Shown in pieces: positions 1-15,730 of a stretch of 64,000 bases of DNA. A program made the position numbers and the translations under genes. Each line of letters opens with the position of its first letter. The stretch's first letter is position 1. The stretch is from Gordionus sp. m RMFG-2023 (lineage: Eukaryota; Nematomorpha; Gordioida; Chordodea; Parachordodidae). Under the pieces are notes generated by a model. That model was not told where the DNA came from. It saw nothing but the letters and a program-made list of their open reading frames with translations, and made no database searches. Where the stretch lies: contig NC_088776.1 of assembly GCF_954871325.1 (NCBI RefSeq), positions 21,996,508-22,060,507 of the forward strand, given 5' to 3'.

Positions 1-3000
1 TAACCTTAACTCTAGCCATAACCCTAATCCTAACCAAAACCCTATCCCTAACCCTAAACCTAAACTTAACCTTAACCCCAATCCTAGCCCTATCCCTATC
101 CCTATCCCTAACCAAAACCCTAACCCTAACCCTAACTCTAAGCATAAACCTAAACCTAACCTTTACCCTAACCCTAACCCTAACCATAACCCTAACCCGA
201 ACCCTAACCGGAACCCTAACCCTAAACCATAACTCTATCCCTAACCCTAAACCTAACCCTAAACCTAACCATAACCCTCGCCCCAATCCTAAACCTAACC
301 CTAACCTTAACCCTAACCCTAACCCTAACTCTAACCCTAACCCTAACCCTAACCATACCCAAACCCTAACCCACATCCTAACCCTAACCCTAACGTTAAC
401 CCTTACCCTAATCTTAACCCTAACCATAACCCTAACCCTAAACCTAACCCTAACCCTAACTCTAACCCATAACACTAGCCCTAACCCTAACCCTAACCCT
501 AACCCTAACCCTAACCCATAACCCTAACCCTAACCCTAACTCAAACCCAACCCTAAATATAACCAAAACCATAGCCCCAATCGTAACCCTAACCCTAACC
601 CTAACCCTAACCATAACCCTAACCCTAGCCCTAACCCTAATTCTAAACCTAGCCCTAACACTAATCCTAGCTCTAAAAATATCTCTAGCCATAACCTTTA
701 TCCTAACACTAACACTAAGCATAAACCTAAACCTAACCTTAACCCTAGCCCTAACCCTAACCCTAACCATAACCCTAATCCTAAACCTCATCCAAACCCT
801 AGCCCTAGCCCTAACCTTAACTCTAGCTCTAACCCTAATGTTAACCCTAGCCCGAACTTTTACCCTAGCTCTAATTCTAATCCTAACCGTAACGCTAACC
901 TTAACCCAAAACCTAAACCTAACCCAAACACTAACCCTAATTCTAACCTATAACCCTAGCCCTAACCCTATCCTTAGTCCTAACCCTAGCCCGAGCTCTT
1001 ACATTAGCTCTAATCATAATCCTAACCTTAAAGCTAACCCTAACTCTAACCCTAATTCTAACACTAACCCTAACTCTAACCCTAACGCTAGCCTGAGCTC
1101 TTACTCTAACTCTAATCTAAATCCTAACCCTAACCCTAATGCTAACCATAACCCAGCTCTAACTCTAGCTCTAACCCTAACCCTAACCTTAACCCTAACC
1201 CTAACCCTAATCCTAACGCTAAAAATTACCCTAGCCTTAAACCTAACCATGACCCTAATCCTAATCCTTATCTTAGCACTAACCCTAACTCTAACCCTAA
1301 ACCTAACCCTAAATTTAACCCTAGCCTTATCCCTATCCCTAACCCCAAACCCAAATCCTAAACCTAACCCTAACCCAAATACGTAACCTAAACGTAAACT
1401 AAGCACTAGATCTAACCCTGACCCTAACCCTAACCCTAAACTTAACCCTAATCTTATCTCTAGCCATATCCCTAACCCTAACTATAAACCTTAACCCTAA
1501 CCCTAAATCGAAACCTCATCTAAACCCTAGCCCTAACCCTAATTCTAAACCTAGCCCTAACATGAACCCTATCTCTAACCCTAACCCTAACTCTAGCCAT
1601 AACCTTTATCCTAACACTAACCCTAAGCATAAACCTAAACATAACCTTAACCCTAGCCATAACCCTAACCCTAACTCTAATCCTAAACCTCATCTAAACC
1701 CTAGCCCTAACCCTAACCTTAACTCTAGCCAAAACCCTAACCTTAACTCTAGCCAAAACCCTATACCTAACCAAAACCCTAACCCTAACCCTAAACCTAG
1801 CCCTAACCTTAAACCTAATCCTAAACCTAACCATAACGCAAACCCTAATCTTTACCTTAACTCTAGCTCTAATCCTAGCCCTAACCCTAATACTAGCCCT
1901 AACCCTAACCCTAACCTAAACCCTAACCCTAATCCTACCCTAACCCTAATCCTAATCCTAATCCTAACCCTAACCCTAACCCTAACGCTAACCATAACCC
2001 TAACCTTAATCATAAGCGTAACAGTAAGGCTAATCCTAGCCTTAAACCTAACCATGACCCTAACCCTATCTCTAACCCTAACCCTAACTCTAGCCATAAC
2101 CTTTATCCTAACACTAACCCTAAGCATAAACATAAACCTAGCCCTAACCCGAACCCTAACCCTAACGCTAACCCTAACCCTAACCTTAGCTCTAACCATA
2201 ACACTAGCCTTAAACCTAACCATGACCATAATCCTAACCCTTATCTTAACCCTAACCCTAACCATAATCCTTTCCCTATCCCTATCCTTATCCTTAACTC
2301 AAACTCAAACCCTAACCCTAAGCCAAACCCTAAATTTCCTAACCTTAAACCTAACCCTAAACCTAACCTTAACCCTACCCCTAATCTTAACCTTAACCTT
2401 AGCTCTAACCCTAACCCTAAACCTAAACCTAACTTAACCCCAACCCTAACCCTTACCCTAACCTTAATCCTAACTGTAACCTTAACCCTAATCCCATGCC
2501 CTAACCTTAAACCTAACACTCAACTAAACCCTACCCCTAACCGTAGCCCTAACGCTAATCCTAAACTAGCCATAACACTGACCCTAACCCTAGCTCTAAC
2601 TCTAACCCTTATCCTAACCCTAACACTAACCCTAATCCTAACAAATAACTCTAGCCCTAACCCTAACCCTATCCTTAGCTCTAACCCTAGCCCGAACCTT
2701 TACCCAAGCTCTAATTCTAATCCTAACCGTAACCCTAAACCTAAACCTAACCCAAACACTAACCCTAATCCTAACCTAAAACCCTAGCCCTAACCCTATC
2801 CTTAGTCCTAACCCTAGCCCGAGCTCTTACTTTAGCTCTATTAATAATCCTAACCTTAAAGCTAACCCTAACTCTAACCCTAATTCTAACACTAACCCTA
2901 ACTCTAACCCTAACGAGCCTGAGCTCTTACTCTAACTCTAAACTAATTCCTAACCCTAACCCTAATGCTAACCATAACCCAGCTCTAACTCTAGCTCTAA

Positions 3001-6000
3001 CCCTAACCCTAACCTTAACACTAACTATAACCCTAACTCTAACCCTAATCCTAACGCTAAAAATTACCCTAGCTTTAAACCTAACCATGACCCTAACCCT
3101 AATCCTTATCTTAACACTAACCCTAACTCTAACCCTAAACCTAACCCTAAACTTAACCCTAGCCTTATCCCTATCCCTAACCCTAAACCCAAATCCTAAA
3201 CCTAACCCTAACCCAAATACGATACCTAAACCTAAACTATACACTAGATCTAACCCTGACCCTAACCCTAACCCTAAACCTAACCCTAACCTTATCTCTA
3301 GCCCTATCCCTAACCTTAACTATAAACCCTAACCCCAAACTTAACCCTAAAATTATCTCTAGCCATATCCCTAACCCTAACTATAAACCCTAACCCTAAC
3401 CCAAACCCTAACCGTAAACCTAAATCGAAACCTCATCTAAACCCTAGCAACCCTAATTCTAAACCTAGCCCTAACACTAACCCTATCTCTAACCCTAACT
3501 CTAGCCATAACCTTTATCCTAACACTAACCCTAAGCATAAACCTAAACCTAGCCTAAACCCTAGCCCTAACCATAACCCTAACCCTAACCCTAATCCTAA
3601 ACTTCATCTAAACCTTAGCAATAGCCCTAACCCTAACCTTAACTTAGCCCTAACCCTAATCCTAACCCAAACCCTAACCCTAACCCTAACCCTAACCCTA
3701 ATCCTAATTCTAACCCCTAATCCTAACCATAACCCTAAACCTAACCCTAACCTTCACTCTAACCCTAACCCTAACCATAACCCTAACCCTAACCCTAGCC
3801 CTAATCTTAACCCTAACCCTAACCTTAACTCTAACCCTAACCATAACCCTAACCCTAACCCTAACCCTAGCCCTAGCCCTAATCTTAACCCTAACCCTAA
3901 CCTTAACGCTAACCCTAACTCTAATCCTACCCTAACCCTAACCCTAATCCTAATCCTAATCCTAATCCTAATCCTAACCCTAACCCTAACGCTAACCATA
4001 ACCCTAACCTTAATCATAAGCGTAACAGTAAGGCTAATCCTAGCCTTAAACCTAACCATGACCCTAACCCTAACTCTAACCCTAACCCTAACTCTAGCCA
4101 TAACCTTTATCCTAACACTAACCCTAAGCATAAACATAAACCTAGCCCTAACCCGAACCATAACCCTAACCCTAACCCTAACCCTAACCTTAGCTCTAAC
4201 CATAACACTAGCCTTAAACCTAACCATGACCATAATCCTAACAATTATCTTAACCCTAACCCTAAGCATAATCCTATCCCTATCCCTATCCTTATCCTTA
4301 AATCTAACTCAAACCCTAACCCTAACCCTAACCCTAAGCCAAACCCTAAATTTAGCCCTAACCTTAAACCTAACCCTAAACCAAATCTTAACCTTAACCT
4401 TAGCTCTAACCCTAACCCTAAACCAAAACCTAACTTAACCCCAACCCTAACCCTTACCCTAACCTTAATCCTAACTGTAACCTTAACCCTAATCCCATGC
4501 CCTAACCTTAAACCTAACACTCAACTAAACCCTAACCCTAACCGTAGCCCTAACGCTAATCCTAAACTATCCATAACACTAACCCTAACCCTAGCTCTAA
4601 CTCTAACCCTTATCCTAACCCTAACACTAACCCTAATCCTAACAAATAACTCTAGCCCTAACCCTAACCCTATCCTTAGCTCTAACCCTAGCCCGAACTT
4701 TTACCCTAGCTCTAATTCTAATCCTAACCGTAACGCTAACCTTAACCCTTAACCTAAACCTAACCCAAACACTAACCCTAATCCTAACCTATAACCCTAG
4801 CCCTATCCCTATCCCTAACCTAAACCCTAACCCTAACCCTAACCCTAACGCTAAGCATAAACTTAAACCTAACCTTAACCCTAGCCCTAACCCTAACCCT
4901 AACCCTAATCCTAAACCTCATCTAAACTCTAGCCCTAGCCCTAACCTTAACTCTAGCCCTAACCCTAATCATAACCAAAACCCCAACCCCAACCCTAACC
5001 CATAAGCCTAACGTTAATCCTAAACCTAACCCTCAACCTAACCATAACCCTAGCTCCTATCCTAACACTAACCCTAACCTTAACCAAACCTTAACCTTAA
5101 CCCTAACCCTAACTATAACCCTAACCCTTTCCCACATCCTAACCCAAACCCTAAACCTAGCCCTAACCTTAAACCTAATCCTAAACCTAACCCTAGCCCT
5201 AACCCTAATACTAGCCCTAACCCTAACCTAAACCCTAACCTAAATAACCCTAAACATAAACTAAACCCTAACCCTAGCCCGAGCTCTTACACTAGCTCCA
5301 ATCCTAATCCTAATGCTAACCCTAACTCTAACGCTAACCCTAACCTTAGCTCTAACCATAACACTAACCTTAACCCTAGCCTTAAACCTAACCATGACCA
5401 TAATCCTAACCCTTATCTTAACCCTAACCTTAACCATAATCCTATTCCTATCCCTAACCCTAACCCTAACCCTAAACCTAACCCTAACCCTAACCCTAAC
5501 CATAACCCTAACCCTAACCCTAACCCTATCCCTAACCCTATCTCTAACCTTAAACCTAACCAATAGCGTAGCCTTAATCTTAACCTTAACCCTAGCTATA
5601 ACCCTAACCCTAACCCTAACCCTAAACCTAGCCCTAATTCTAAACCTAGCCCTAACACTAATCCTAGCTCTAAAAATATCTCTAGCCATAACCTTTATCC
5701 TAACACTAACCCTAAGAATAAAACTAAACCTAATCTTAACCCTAGCCATAACCCTAACCCTAACCATAACCCTAATCATAAACCTCATCTAAACCTTAGC
5801 CCTAGCCCTAACCTTAACTCTAGCCCTAACCCTAATGTTAACCCTAGCCCTAACACTAATCCTAGCTCTAACCCTAACCCAAACTCTAGCCATAACCTTT
5901 ATCCTAACACTAACCCTAAGCATAAACCTAAACTTAACCTTAACCCTAATCCTAACCAAAACCCTAACCCTAACACTAACCCTAACCCTAAACCTAACCC

Positions 6001-9000
6001 TAACTTTAACCCTAACCCCTAACCCTAACCCTAACCCTAATCCTAACCAAAACCCTAACCCTAACCCTATTCCTAAACCTAACCCTATCCCTAACCTAAA
6101 CCCTAACCCTAAACATAAACTAAACCCTAACCCTAGCCCGAGCTCTTACACTAGCTCCAATCCTAATCCTAATCCTAACCCTAACTCTAACGCTAACACT
6201 AACCTTAGCTCTAACCATAACACTAACCTTAACCCTAGCCTTAAACCTAACCATGACCATAATCCTAACCCTTATCTTAACCCTAACCATAATCATAATC
6301 CTAGCCCTATCCCTATCCCTATCCCTAACCTAAACCCTAACCCTAACCCTAACCCTAACGCTAAGCATAAACTTAAACCTAACCTTAACCCTAGCCCTAA
6401 CCCTAACCCTAAGCCTAATCCTAAACCTCATCTAAACCCTAGCCCTAGCCCTAACCTTAACTCTAGCCATAACCCTAATCATAACCAAAACCCTAACCCT
6501 AACCCATAACCCTAACGCTAACCCTAAACCTAACCCTAAACCTAACCATAACCCTAGCTCCTATCCTAACCCTAACCCTAACCTTAACCAAATCTTAACC
6601 TTAACCCTAACCCTAACCCTTTCTCTAACCCTAACCCTAACCTTAACCCTAACCCTAACCCTAACCCTAACCCTAACCCTAACCCTAACCATACCCAAAC
6701 CCTAACCCTAACCCACATCCTAACCCTAACCTTAACCCTAACCCTAATCTTAACCCTAACCATAACCCTAACCCTAAACCTAGCCCTAACCTTAAACCTA
6801 ATTCTAAACCTAACCCTAACCCTAACCTAAACCCTAACCCTAAACATAAACTAAACCCTAACCCTAGCCCGAGCTTTTACACTAGATCCAATCCTAATCC
6901 TAATCCTAACCCTAACCCTAACTCTAACGCTAACCCTAACCTTAGCTCTAACCATAACACTAACCTTAACCCTAGCCTTAAACCTAACCATGACCATAAT
7001 CCTAACCCTTATCTTAACACTAACCATAACCATAATCCTAGCCCTATCCCTATCCCTAACCTAAACCCTAACCCTAAACCTAACCCTAACGCTAAGCATA
7101 AACCTAAACCTAACCTTAACCCTAGCCCTAACCCTAACCCTAACCCTAATCCTAAACCTCATCTAAACCCTAGCTATAGCCCTAACCTTAACTCTAGCCC
7201 TAACCCTAATCATAACCAAAACCCTAACCCTAACCCTAAACCTAACCTTAATTTTAACCTGAACCCTAACCCGAACCCTAACCCTAACCCTAACCCATAA
7301 CCCTAACGCTAACCCTAAACCTAACCCTCAACCTAACCATAACCCTAGCTCCTATCTTAACCCTAACCCTAACCTTAACCAAACCTTAACCTTAACCCTA
7401 ACCCTAACTATAACCCTAACCCTAACCCTTTCCCACATCCTAACCAAAACCCTAAACCTAGCCCTAACCTTAAACCTAATCCTAAACCTAACCCTAGCCC
7501 TAACCCTAATACTAGCCCTAACCCTAACCTAAACCCTAACCTAAATAACCCTAAACATAAACTAAACCCTAACCCTAGCCCGAGCTCTTACACTAGCTCC
7601 AATCCTAATCCTAATGCTAACACTAACTCTAACGCTAACCATAACCTTAGCTCTAACCATAACACTAACCTTAACCCTAGCCTTAAACCTAACCATGACA
7701 ATAATCCTAACCCTTATCTTAACCCTAACCTTAACCATAATCCTATCCCTAACCCTAACCCTAACCCTAACCCTAACCCTAACCCTAACCCTAACCCTAA
7801 CCCCAACCCTAACCCTAACCCTAACCCTAACCCTAACCCTAACCCTAACCCTAACCCTAACCCTAACCCTAACCCTATCCCTAACCCTATCCCTAACCCT
7901 ACCCCTAACCTTAAACCTAACCAATAGCGTAGCCTTAATCTTAACCTTAACCCTAGCTATAACCCTAACCCTAACTCTAACCCTAAACCTAGCCCTAATT
8001 CTAAACCTAGCCCAAACACTAATCCTAGCTCTAAAAATATCTCTAGCCATAACATTTATCCTAACACTAACCCTAAGAATAAACCTAAACCTAATCTTAA
8101 CCCTAGCCCTAACCCTAACCCTAACCATAACGCTAATCCTAAACCTCATCCAAACCTTTGCCCTAGCCCTAACCTTAACTCTAGCCCTAACCCTAATGTT
8201 AACCCTAGCCCTAACACTAATCCTAGCTCTAACCCTAACCCAAACTCTAGCCATAACCTTTATCCTAACACTAACCCTAAGCATAAACCTAAACCTAACC
8301 TTAACCCTAATCCTAACCAAAACCCTAACCCTAACACTAACCCTAACCCTAAACCTAACCTTAGCCTTAACCCGAACCCTAACCCTAACCCTAACCCTAA
8401 CCCCAACCCCAACCCTAATCTTAACCTTAACCCTAGATCTAACCCTAACCCTAAACCTAAACCTAACTTAACCCCAACCCTAACCCTAACCTTAATCCTA
8501 ACTGTAACCTTAACCCTAACCCCTAGCCCTAACCTTAAACCTAACACTCATCTAAACCCTACCCCTAACCGTAGCCCTAACGCTATAAACTAGCCCTAAC
8601 ACTAACCCTAACACTAGCTCTAACTCTAACCCTTATCCTAACCCTAACACTAACCCTAATCCTAACATATAACCCTAGCCCTAACCCTAACCTTAGCCCT
8701 AACCATAGCCCGAGCTCTTACCTTAGCTCTAATCCTAATCCTAACCTTAAAGCTAACCTTAATCCTAACTCTAACCCTAATTCTAACACTAAAACTAACT
8801 CTAACCCTAACGCTAGCCTGAGCTCTTACTCTAACTCTAATATAAATCATAACCCTAACCCTAATGCTAAACATAACCCAGCTCTAAATCTAGCTCTAAC
8901 CCTAACCCTAACCTTAACCCTAACTATAACCATAATTCTAACGCTAAAAATTACCCTAGCCTTAAACCTAACCATGACCCTAACCCTAATCCTTATCTTA

Positions 9001-12000
9001 ACACTAACCCTAACTCTAACCCTAAACTTAACCCTAGCCTTATCCCTATCCCTAACCCTAAACCCAAATCCTAAACCTAACCATAACCCAAATACGATAA
9101 CTAAACCTAAACTAAAGACTAGATCTAACCCTGACCCTAACCCTAACCCTAACCCTTATCTTAACCCTAACCTTAACCATAATCCTATCCCTATCCCTAA
9201 CCCTAACCCTAACCCTAACCCTATCCCTAACCCTATCCCTAACCCTACCCCTAACCTTAAACCTAACCAATAGCGTAGCCTTGATCTTAACCTTAACCCT
9301 AGCTATAACCCTAACCCTAACCCTAACCCTAAACCTAGCCCTAATTCTAAACCTAGCCCTAACACTAATCCTAGCTCTAAAAATATCTCTAGCCATAACC
9401 TTTATCCTAACACTAACCCTAAGAATAAACCTAAACCTAATCTTAACCCTAGCCCTATACCCTAACCCTAACCATAACCCTAATCCTAAACCTCATCCAA
9501 ACCTTAGCCCTAGCCCTAACCTTAACTCTAGCGATAACCCTAATGTTAACCCTAGCCCTAACACTAATCCTAGCTCTAACCCTAACCCAAACTCTAGCCA
9601 TAACCTTTATCCTAACACTAACCCTAAGCATAAACCTAAACCTAACCTTAACCCTAATCCTAACCAAAACCCTAACCCTAACACTAACCCTAACCCTAAC
9701 CCTAAACCTAACCTTAGCCTTAACCCTAACCCTAACCCTAACCCTAACCCTAACCCCAACCCCAACCCTAATCTTAACCTTAACCCTAGATCTAACCCTA
9801 ACCCTAAACCTAAACCTAACTTAACCCCAACCCTAACCCTAACCTTAATCCTAACTGTAATCTTAACCCTAACCCCTAGCCCTAATCTTAAACCTAACAC
9901 TCATCTAAACCCTACCCCTAACCGTAGCCCTAACGCTATAAACTAGCCCTAACACTAACCCTAACACTAGCTCTAACTCTAACCCTTATCCTAACCCTAA
10001 CACTAACCCTAATCCTAACATATAACCCTAGCCTTAACCCTAACCTTACCTTTAACCATAGCCCGAGTTCTTACCTTAGCTCTAATCCTAATCCTAACCT
10101 TAAAGCTAACCTTAATCCTAACTCTAACCCTAATTCTAACACTAACACTAACTCTAACCCTAACGCAAGCCTGAGCTCTTACTCTAACTCTAATCTAAAT
10201 CATAACCCTAACCCTAATGCTAAACATAACCCAGCTCTAAATCTAGCTCTAACCCTAACCCTAACCTTAACCAAATCTTAATCTTAACCCTAACCCTAAC
10301 CCTTTCTCTAACCCTAACCCTAACCCTAACCCTAACCCTAACCCTAACCATACCCAAACCCTAACCCTAACCCCCATCCTAACCCTAACCTTAACCCTAA
10401 CCCTAATCTTAACCCTAACCATAACCCTAACCCTAAACCTAGCCCTAACCTTAAACCTAATCCTAATCCTAAACCTAACCCTAACCCTAATCTAAACCCT
10501 AACCCTAAACATAAACTAAACCCTAACCCTAGCCCGAGCTCTTACACTAGATCCAATCCTAATCCTAATCCTAACCCTAACTCTAACGCTAACCCTAACC
10601 TTAGCTCTAACCATAACACTAACCTTAACCCTAGCCTTAAACCTAACCATGACCATAATCCTAACCCTTATCTTAACACTAACCATAACCATAATCCTAG
10701 CCCTATCCCTATCCCTAACCTAAACCCTAACCCTAAACCTAACCCTAACGCTAAGCATAAACCTAAACCTAACCTTAACCCTAGCCCTAACCTTAACTCT
10801 AGCCCTAACCCTAATCATAACCAAAACCCTAACCCTAACCCTAAACCTAACCTTAACTTTAACCTGAACCCTAACCCGAACCCTAACCCTAACCCTAACC
10901 CATAACCCTAACGCTAACCCTAAACCTAACCCTCAACCTAACCATAACCCTAGCTCCTATCCTAACCCTAACCCTAACCTTAACCAAACCTTAACCTTAA
11001 CCCTAACCCTAACTATAACCCTAACCCTAACCCTTTCCCACATCCTAACCCAAACCCTAAACCTAGCCCTACCCTTAAACCTAATCCTAAACCTAACCCT
11101 AGCCCTAACCCTAATACTAGCCCTAACCCTAACCTAAACCCTAACCTAAATAACCCTAAACATAAACTAAATCTTAACCCTAGCCCGAGCTCTTACACTA
11201 GCTCCAATCCTAATCCTAATGCTAACCCTAACTCTAACGCTAACCCTAACCTTAGCTCTAACCATTACACTAACCTTAACCCTAGCCTTAAACCTAACCA
11301 TGACCATAATCCTAACCCTTATCTTAACCCTAACCTTAACCATAATCCTATCCCTATCCCTATCCCTAACCCTAACCCTAACCCTAACCCTAACCCTATC
11401 CCTAACCCTACCCCTAACCTTAAACCTAACCAATAGCGTAGCCTTAATCTTAACCTTAACCCTAGCTATAACCCTAACCCTAACCCTAACCCTAAACCTA
11501 GCCCTAATTCTAAACCTAGCCCTAACACTAATCCTAGCTCTAAAAATATCTCTAGCCATAACCTTTATCCTAACACTAACCCTAAGAATAAACCTAAACC
11601 TAATCTTAACCCATGCCCTAACCCTAACCCTAACCATAACCCTAATCCTAAACCTCATCCAAACCTTTGCCCTAGCCCTAACCTTAACTCTAGCCCTAAC
11701 CCTAATGTTAACCCTAGCCCTAACACTAATCCTAGCTCTAACCCTAACCCAAACTCTAGCCATAACCTTTATCCTAACACTAACCCTAAGCATAAACCTA
11801 AACCTAACCTTAACCCTAATCCTAACCAAAACCCTAATTCTAACACTAACACTAACTCTAACCCTAACGCTAGCCTGAGCTCTTACTCTAACTCTAATAT
11901 AAATCATAACCCTAACCCTAATGCTAAACATAACCCAACTCTAAATCTAGCTCTAACCCTAACCCTAACCTTAACCCTAACTATAACCATAATTCTAACG

Positions 12001-15000
12001 CTAAAAATTACCCTAGCCTTAAACCTAACCATGACCCTAACCCTAATCCTTATCTTAACACTAACCCTAACTCTAACCCTAAACTTAACCCTAGCCTTAT
12101 CCCTATCCCTAACCCTAAACCCAAATCCTAAACCTAACCATAACCCAAATACGATAACTAAACCTAAACTAAAGACTAGATCTAACCCTGACCCTAACCC
12201 TAACCCTAACCCTAAACTTAACCCTAACCTTATCTCTAGCCCTATCCCTAACCTTAACTATAAACCCTAACCCCAAACTTAACCCTAACCTTATCTCTAG
12301 CCATATCCCTAACCCTAACTATAATTCCTAACCCAAACGCTAACCCTAAACCTAAATCGAAATTTCATCTAAACCCTAGCAACCCTAATTCTAAACCTAG
12401 CCCTAACACTAATCCTATCTCTAACCCTAACCCTAACTCTAGCCATAACCTTTATCCTAACACTAACCCTAAGCATAAACCTAAACCTAGCCTTAACCCT
12501 AGCCCTAACCCTAACCCTAACCCTAAACCTCATCTAAACTCTAGCCCTAACACTAACCTTAACTCTAGCCATAACCCTAATCCTAACCAAAACCCTAACC
12601 CTAACCCTAACCCTAAACCTAACCTTAATCTTAACCCGAATCCTAGCCCTATCCCTAACCCAAACCCTAACCCTAACCCTAACCCTAAGCATAAACCTAA
12701 ACCTAACCTTAACCCTAGCCCTAACCCTAACCCTAACCCGAACCCTAATCCTAACCCATAACCCTAACCCTAACCCATAACCGTAACCCATAACCCTAAC
12801 CCATAACCCTAACCCTAAACCTTACCCTAAACCTAACCATAACCCTAGCCCCAATCCTAAACCTAACCCTAACCTTAACCCTAACCCTAACCCTAACTCT
12901 AACCCTAACCCTAACCATAACCGTAACCCTAACCCTAACCCTAACCCTAACCCTAATCTTAACCCTAACTAGAACCCTAACCCTAAACCTAGCCCTAACC
13001 TTAAACCTAATCCTAAACCTAACCATAACCCTAACCCTAATCTTAACCTTAACCCCAGCTCTAACCCTAGCCCTAACCCTAATAATAGCCCTAACCCTAA
13101 CCCTAACCCTATCCTAAACCCTAACCCTAAACATAAACTAAACCCTAACCCTAGCCCGAGCTCTTACACTAGCTCCAATCCTAATCCTAATCCTAACCCT
13201 AACTCTAACGCTAACCCTAACCTTAGCCCTAACCATAAAACTAACCTTAACCCTAGCCTTAAACCTAACCATGACCATAATCCTAACCCTTATCTTAACC
13301 CTAACCATAACTATAATCCTAGCCCTATCCCTATCCCTATCCCTAACCTAAGCCCTAACCCTAACCCTAACCCTAACCCTAAGCATAAACCTAAACCTAA
13401 CCTTAACCCTAGCTTTAACCCTAACCCTAACCCTAATCCTTAACCTCATCTAAACCCTAGCCCTAACCTTAACTCTAGCCCTAACGCCAATGTTAACCTT
13501 AGCCCTAACACTAATCTTAGCTCTAACCCTAACCCAAACTCTAGCCATAACCTTTATCCTAACACTAACACTAAGCATAAAACTAAGCCTAACCTTAACC
13601 CTAATCCTAACCAAAACCCTAACCCTAACACTAACCCTAACCCTAACCCTAACTCTAACCCTAGCCCTAGCCTTAAACCAAACCCTAACCCTAACGCTAG
13701 CCCTAATTCTAACCCCAACCCTAACCCTAACCCCAGCCCTAACCATAAACCTAGCCCTAACCCTAAACCTAACCCTAACCCTAACTCTAACCCTAACTCT
13801 AACCCTAGCCCTAACACTAACCCTAGCTCTAATCCTAGCTCTAACCCTAGCTCTAATTCTAACTCTAGCCCTAGCCCTAACCCAATCCCTAACCTAAACG
13901 CTAACCTACACCCTAACCCTAAACATAAACTTAACCCTAACCCTAGCCCGAGCTCTTACCCTACCTCTAACCCTAACTCTAGCTCTAACCCTAACTCTAG
14001 CTCTAACCCTTACTCTAGCTCTAACCCTAACCCTAACACTAACCTTAAAACTAACCTTAACCGTAACTCTAACCCTAACCTTAACCCTAATCCTAACCCT
14101 AACGCTAACCCTAACCCTAACCCTAACCCTAAACCTAACCTAAACCCTAACCCTAAACCTAATATAACCCTAAATATAACCCTAACCCTAGCCCTATCTC
14201 TAACCCAAACCCTAAACCCTAACCCTAACACAAACCCTAAACCTAATCCTAAACCTCATCTAAACCCTAGCCCTAACCCTAGCCTTAACCCCAAAAATAA
14301 ACCTAGCCCTAACACTATCCCTAATACTAGCTCTAATCCTAACCCTAGCCCTTATCCTAACCCTAAACCTAATTTTAACCCTAGCCCTAGTCCTAACCCT
14401 AACGCTAACCCTAACCTTAGCCCTAACCGTAACTCTAGTCCCTAACCCTAACGCTAACCCTAACCCTAACCCTAGCCCTAACCGTAACTCTAGCCCAAAC
14501 CCTAACCTAAACGCTAACCTACACCCTAACCCTAAATATAAACTTAACCCTAACCCTAGCCCGAGCTCTTACCCTACCTCTAACCCTAACTCTAGCTCTA
14601 ACCCTTACTCTAGCTCTAACCCTAACCCTAACACTAACCTTAAAACTAACCTTAACCGTAACTCTAACCCTAACCTTAACTCTAAACCTAACCCTAACGC
14701 TAGCCCTAACCCTAGCCTTAAACCTAACCATGACCATAATCCTAACCCTTATCTTAACCCTAACCATAATCCTAGCTATATCCCTAACCCTAGCCCTAAA
14801 CCCTAACCCTAACCCTAAACCTAACCTAAACCCTAACCCTAAACCTAATATAACCCTAAATATAACCCTAACCCTAGCCCTATCTCTAACCCAAACCCTA
14901 AACCCTAACCCTAACACAAACCCTAAACCTAATCCTAACCTCATCTAAACCCTAGCCCTAACCCTAGCCTTAACCCCAAAAATAAACCTAGCCCTAACAC

Positions 15001-15280
15001 TATCCCTAATACTAGCTCTAATCCTAACCCTAGCCCTTATCCTAACCCTAAACCTAACCTTAACCCTAGCCCTAGTCCTAACCCTAACGCTAACCCTAAC
15101 CTTAGCCCTAACCGTAACTCTAGCCCTAACCATAACCTTAACCCTAACTCTAACCCTAACCTTAACCCTAACCCTAACGCTAACCCTAACCCTAACCCTA
15201 GCACTAACTCTAACCCTAACCCTAGCCGTAATCCTAATCCTATACCCTAACCATAACTAAATCTAACCTTAACTCTACTT
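1..15280 (+). repeat. Degenerate telomere-like CCCTAA satellite
   Basis: The whole stretch is built from CCCTAA hexamers and one-base variants (CTCTAA, CCTAGC, CCATAA, AAACCT). Nearly pure runs are few, for example about 7,755-7,875 and 6,645-6,690. The C-rich strand is on +, as at a left chromosome end. Variant blocks recur at kilobase spacing: agctctaaaaatatctctag at about 670, 5,670, 8,030, 9,375 and 11,540; gctaaaaattaccctag at about 1,217, 3,056, 8,943 and 12,000; a gagctcttac block about 18 times. Copies therefore share private changes, as in a satellite amplified as long units rather than fresh telomerase product. Both strands carry long frames rich in LTLTLN, NPNPNP or RVRVRV, which are reading-frame consequences of a 6-bp repeat and not genes. 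The array fades into unique AT-rich DNA at about 15,280. Confidence 0.95.
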
Positions 15281-15725
15281 ACTTTCCATTTTGTAAAAAC
15301 TTCTGTATATTCAAAAACACTAATGAAATTTCCATAGAAGCATTTTCCTACAAAATTCTTAAATTAAGTTAAAAAAAACTAAACTGACTTCGTTAATAAA
15401 AATCATAATTTTTATACGTAAAAAATATTAATATTATTTTTACTAAGTTAAAAAATTTACTATTATAAAATATAGATATAAGATAGAAATTTAATATTAT
15501 TTATTTTTTTCAATAAATGGAGAGAAAATAATTTTAATAAAAAAATTTTTCACTTTTAAAAGCAATGATGTTAATTATATTATTGAAAATTTATTTATTA
15601 TCAGAGATATATAAAAAGTATCTGTATCATTTCAGAGGTATCTGTATCTTTTTATAGATACCTTTTAAGCATGTATTTAACGCTTTTTTATCTAAAAAAT
15701 AAAAATAATATATTTTAAATAAATA
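15281..15725. other. AT-rich non-coding stretch next to the telomeric array
   Basis: Sharp change from C-rich repeat to A/T-rich sequence with short poly-A and poly-T runs. No gene, RNA or repeat family recognised. Confidence 0.6.
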
Positions 15726-15730
15726 TATAT

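Noticed and set aside
462-15133. Dozens of long open frames of LTLTLN, NPNPNP, RVRVRV or LGLGLG composition on both strands
   Set aside because: A 6-bp repeat lacking stop codons in most frames gives endless dipeptide-like ORFs. They shift frame with every indel and have no independent support.
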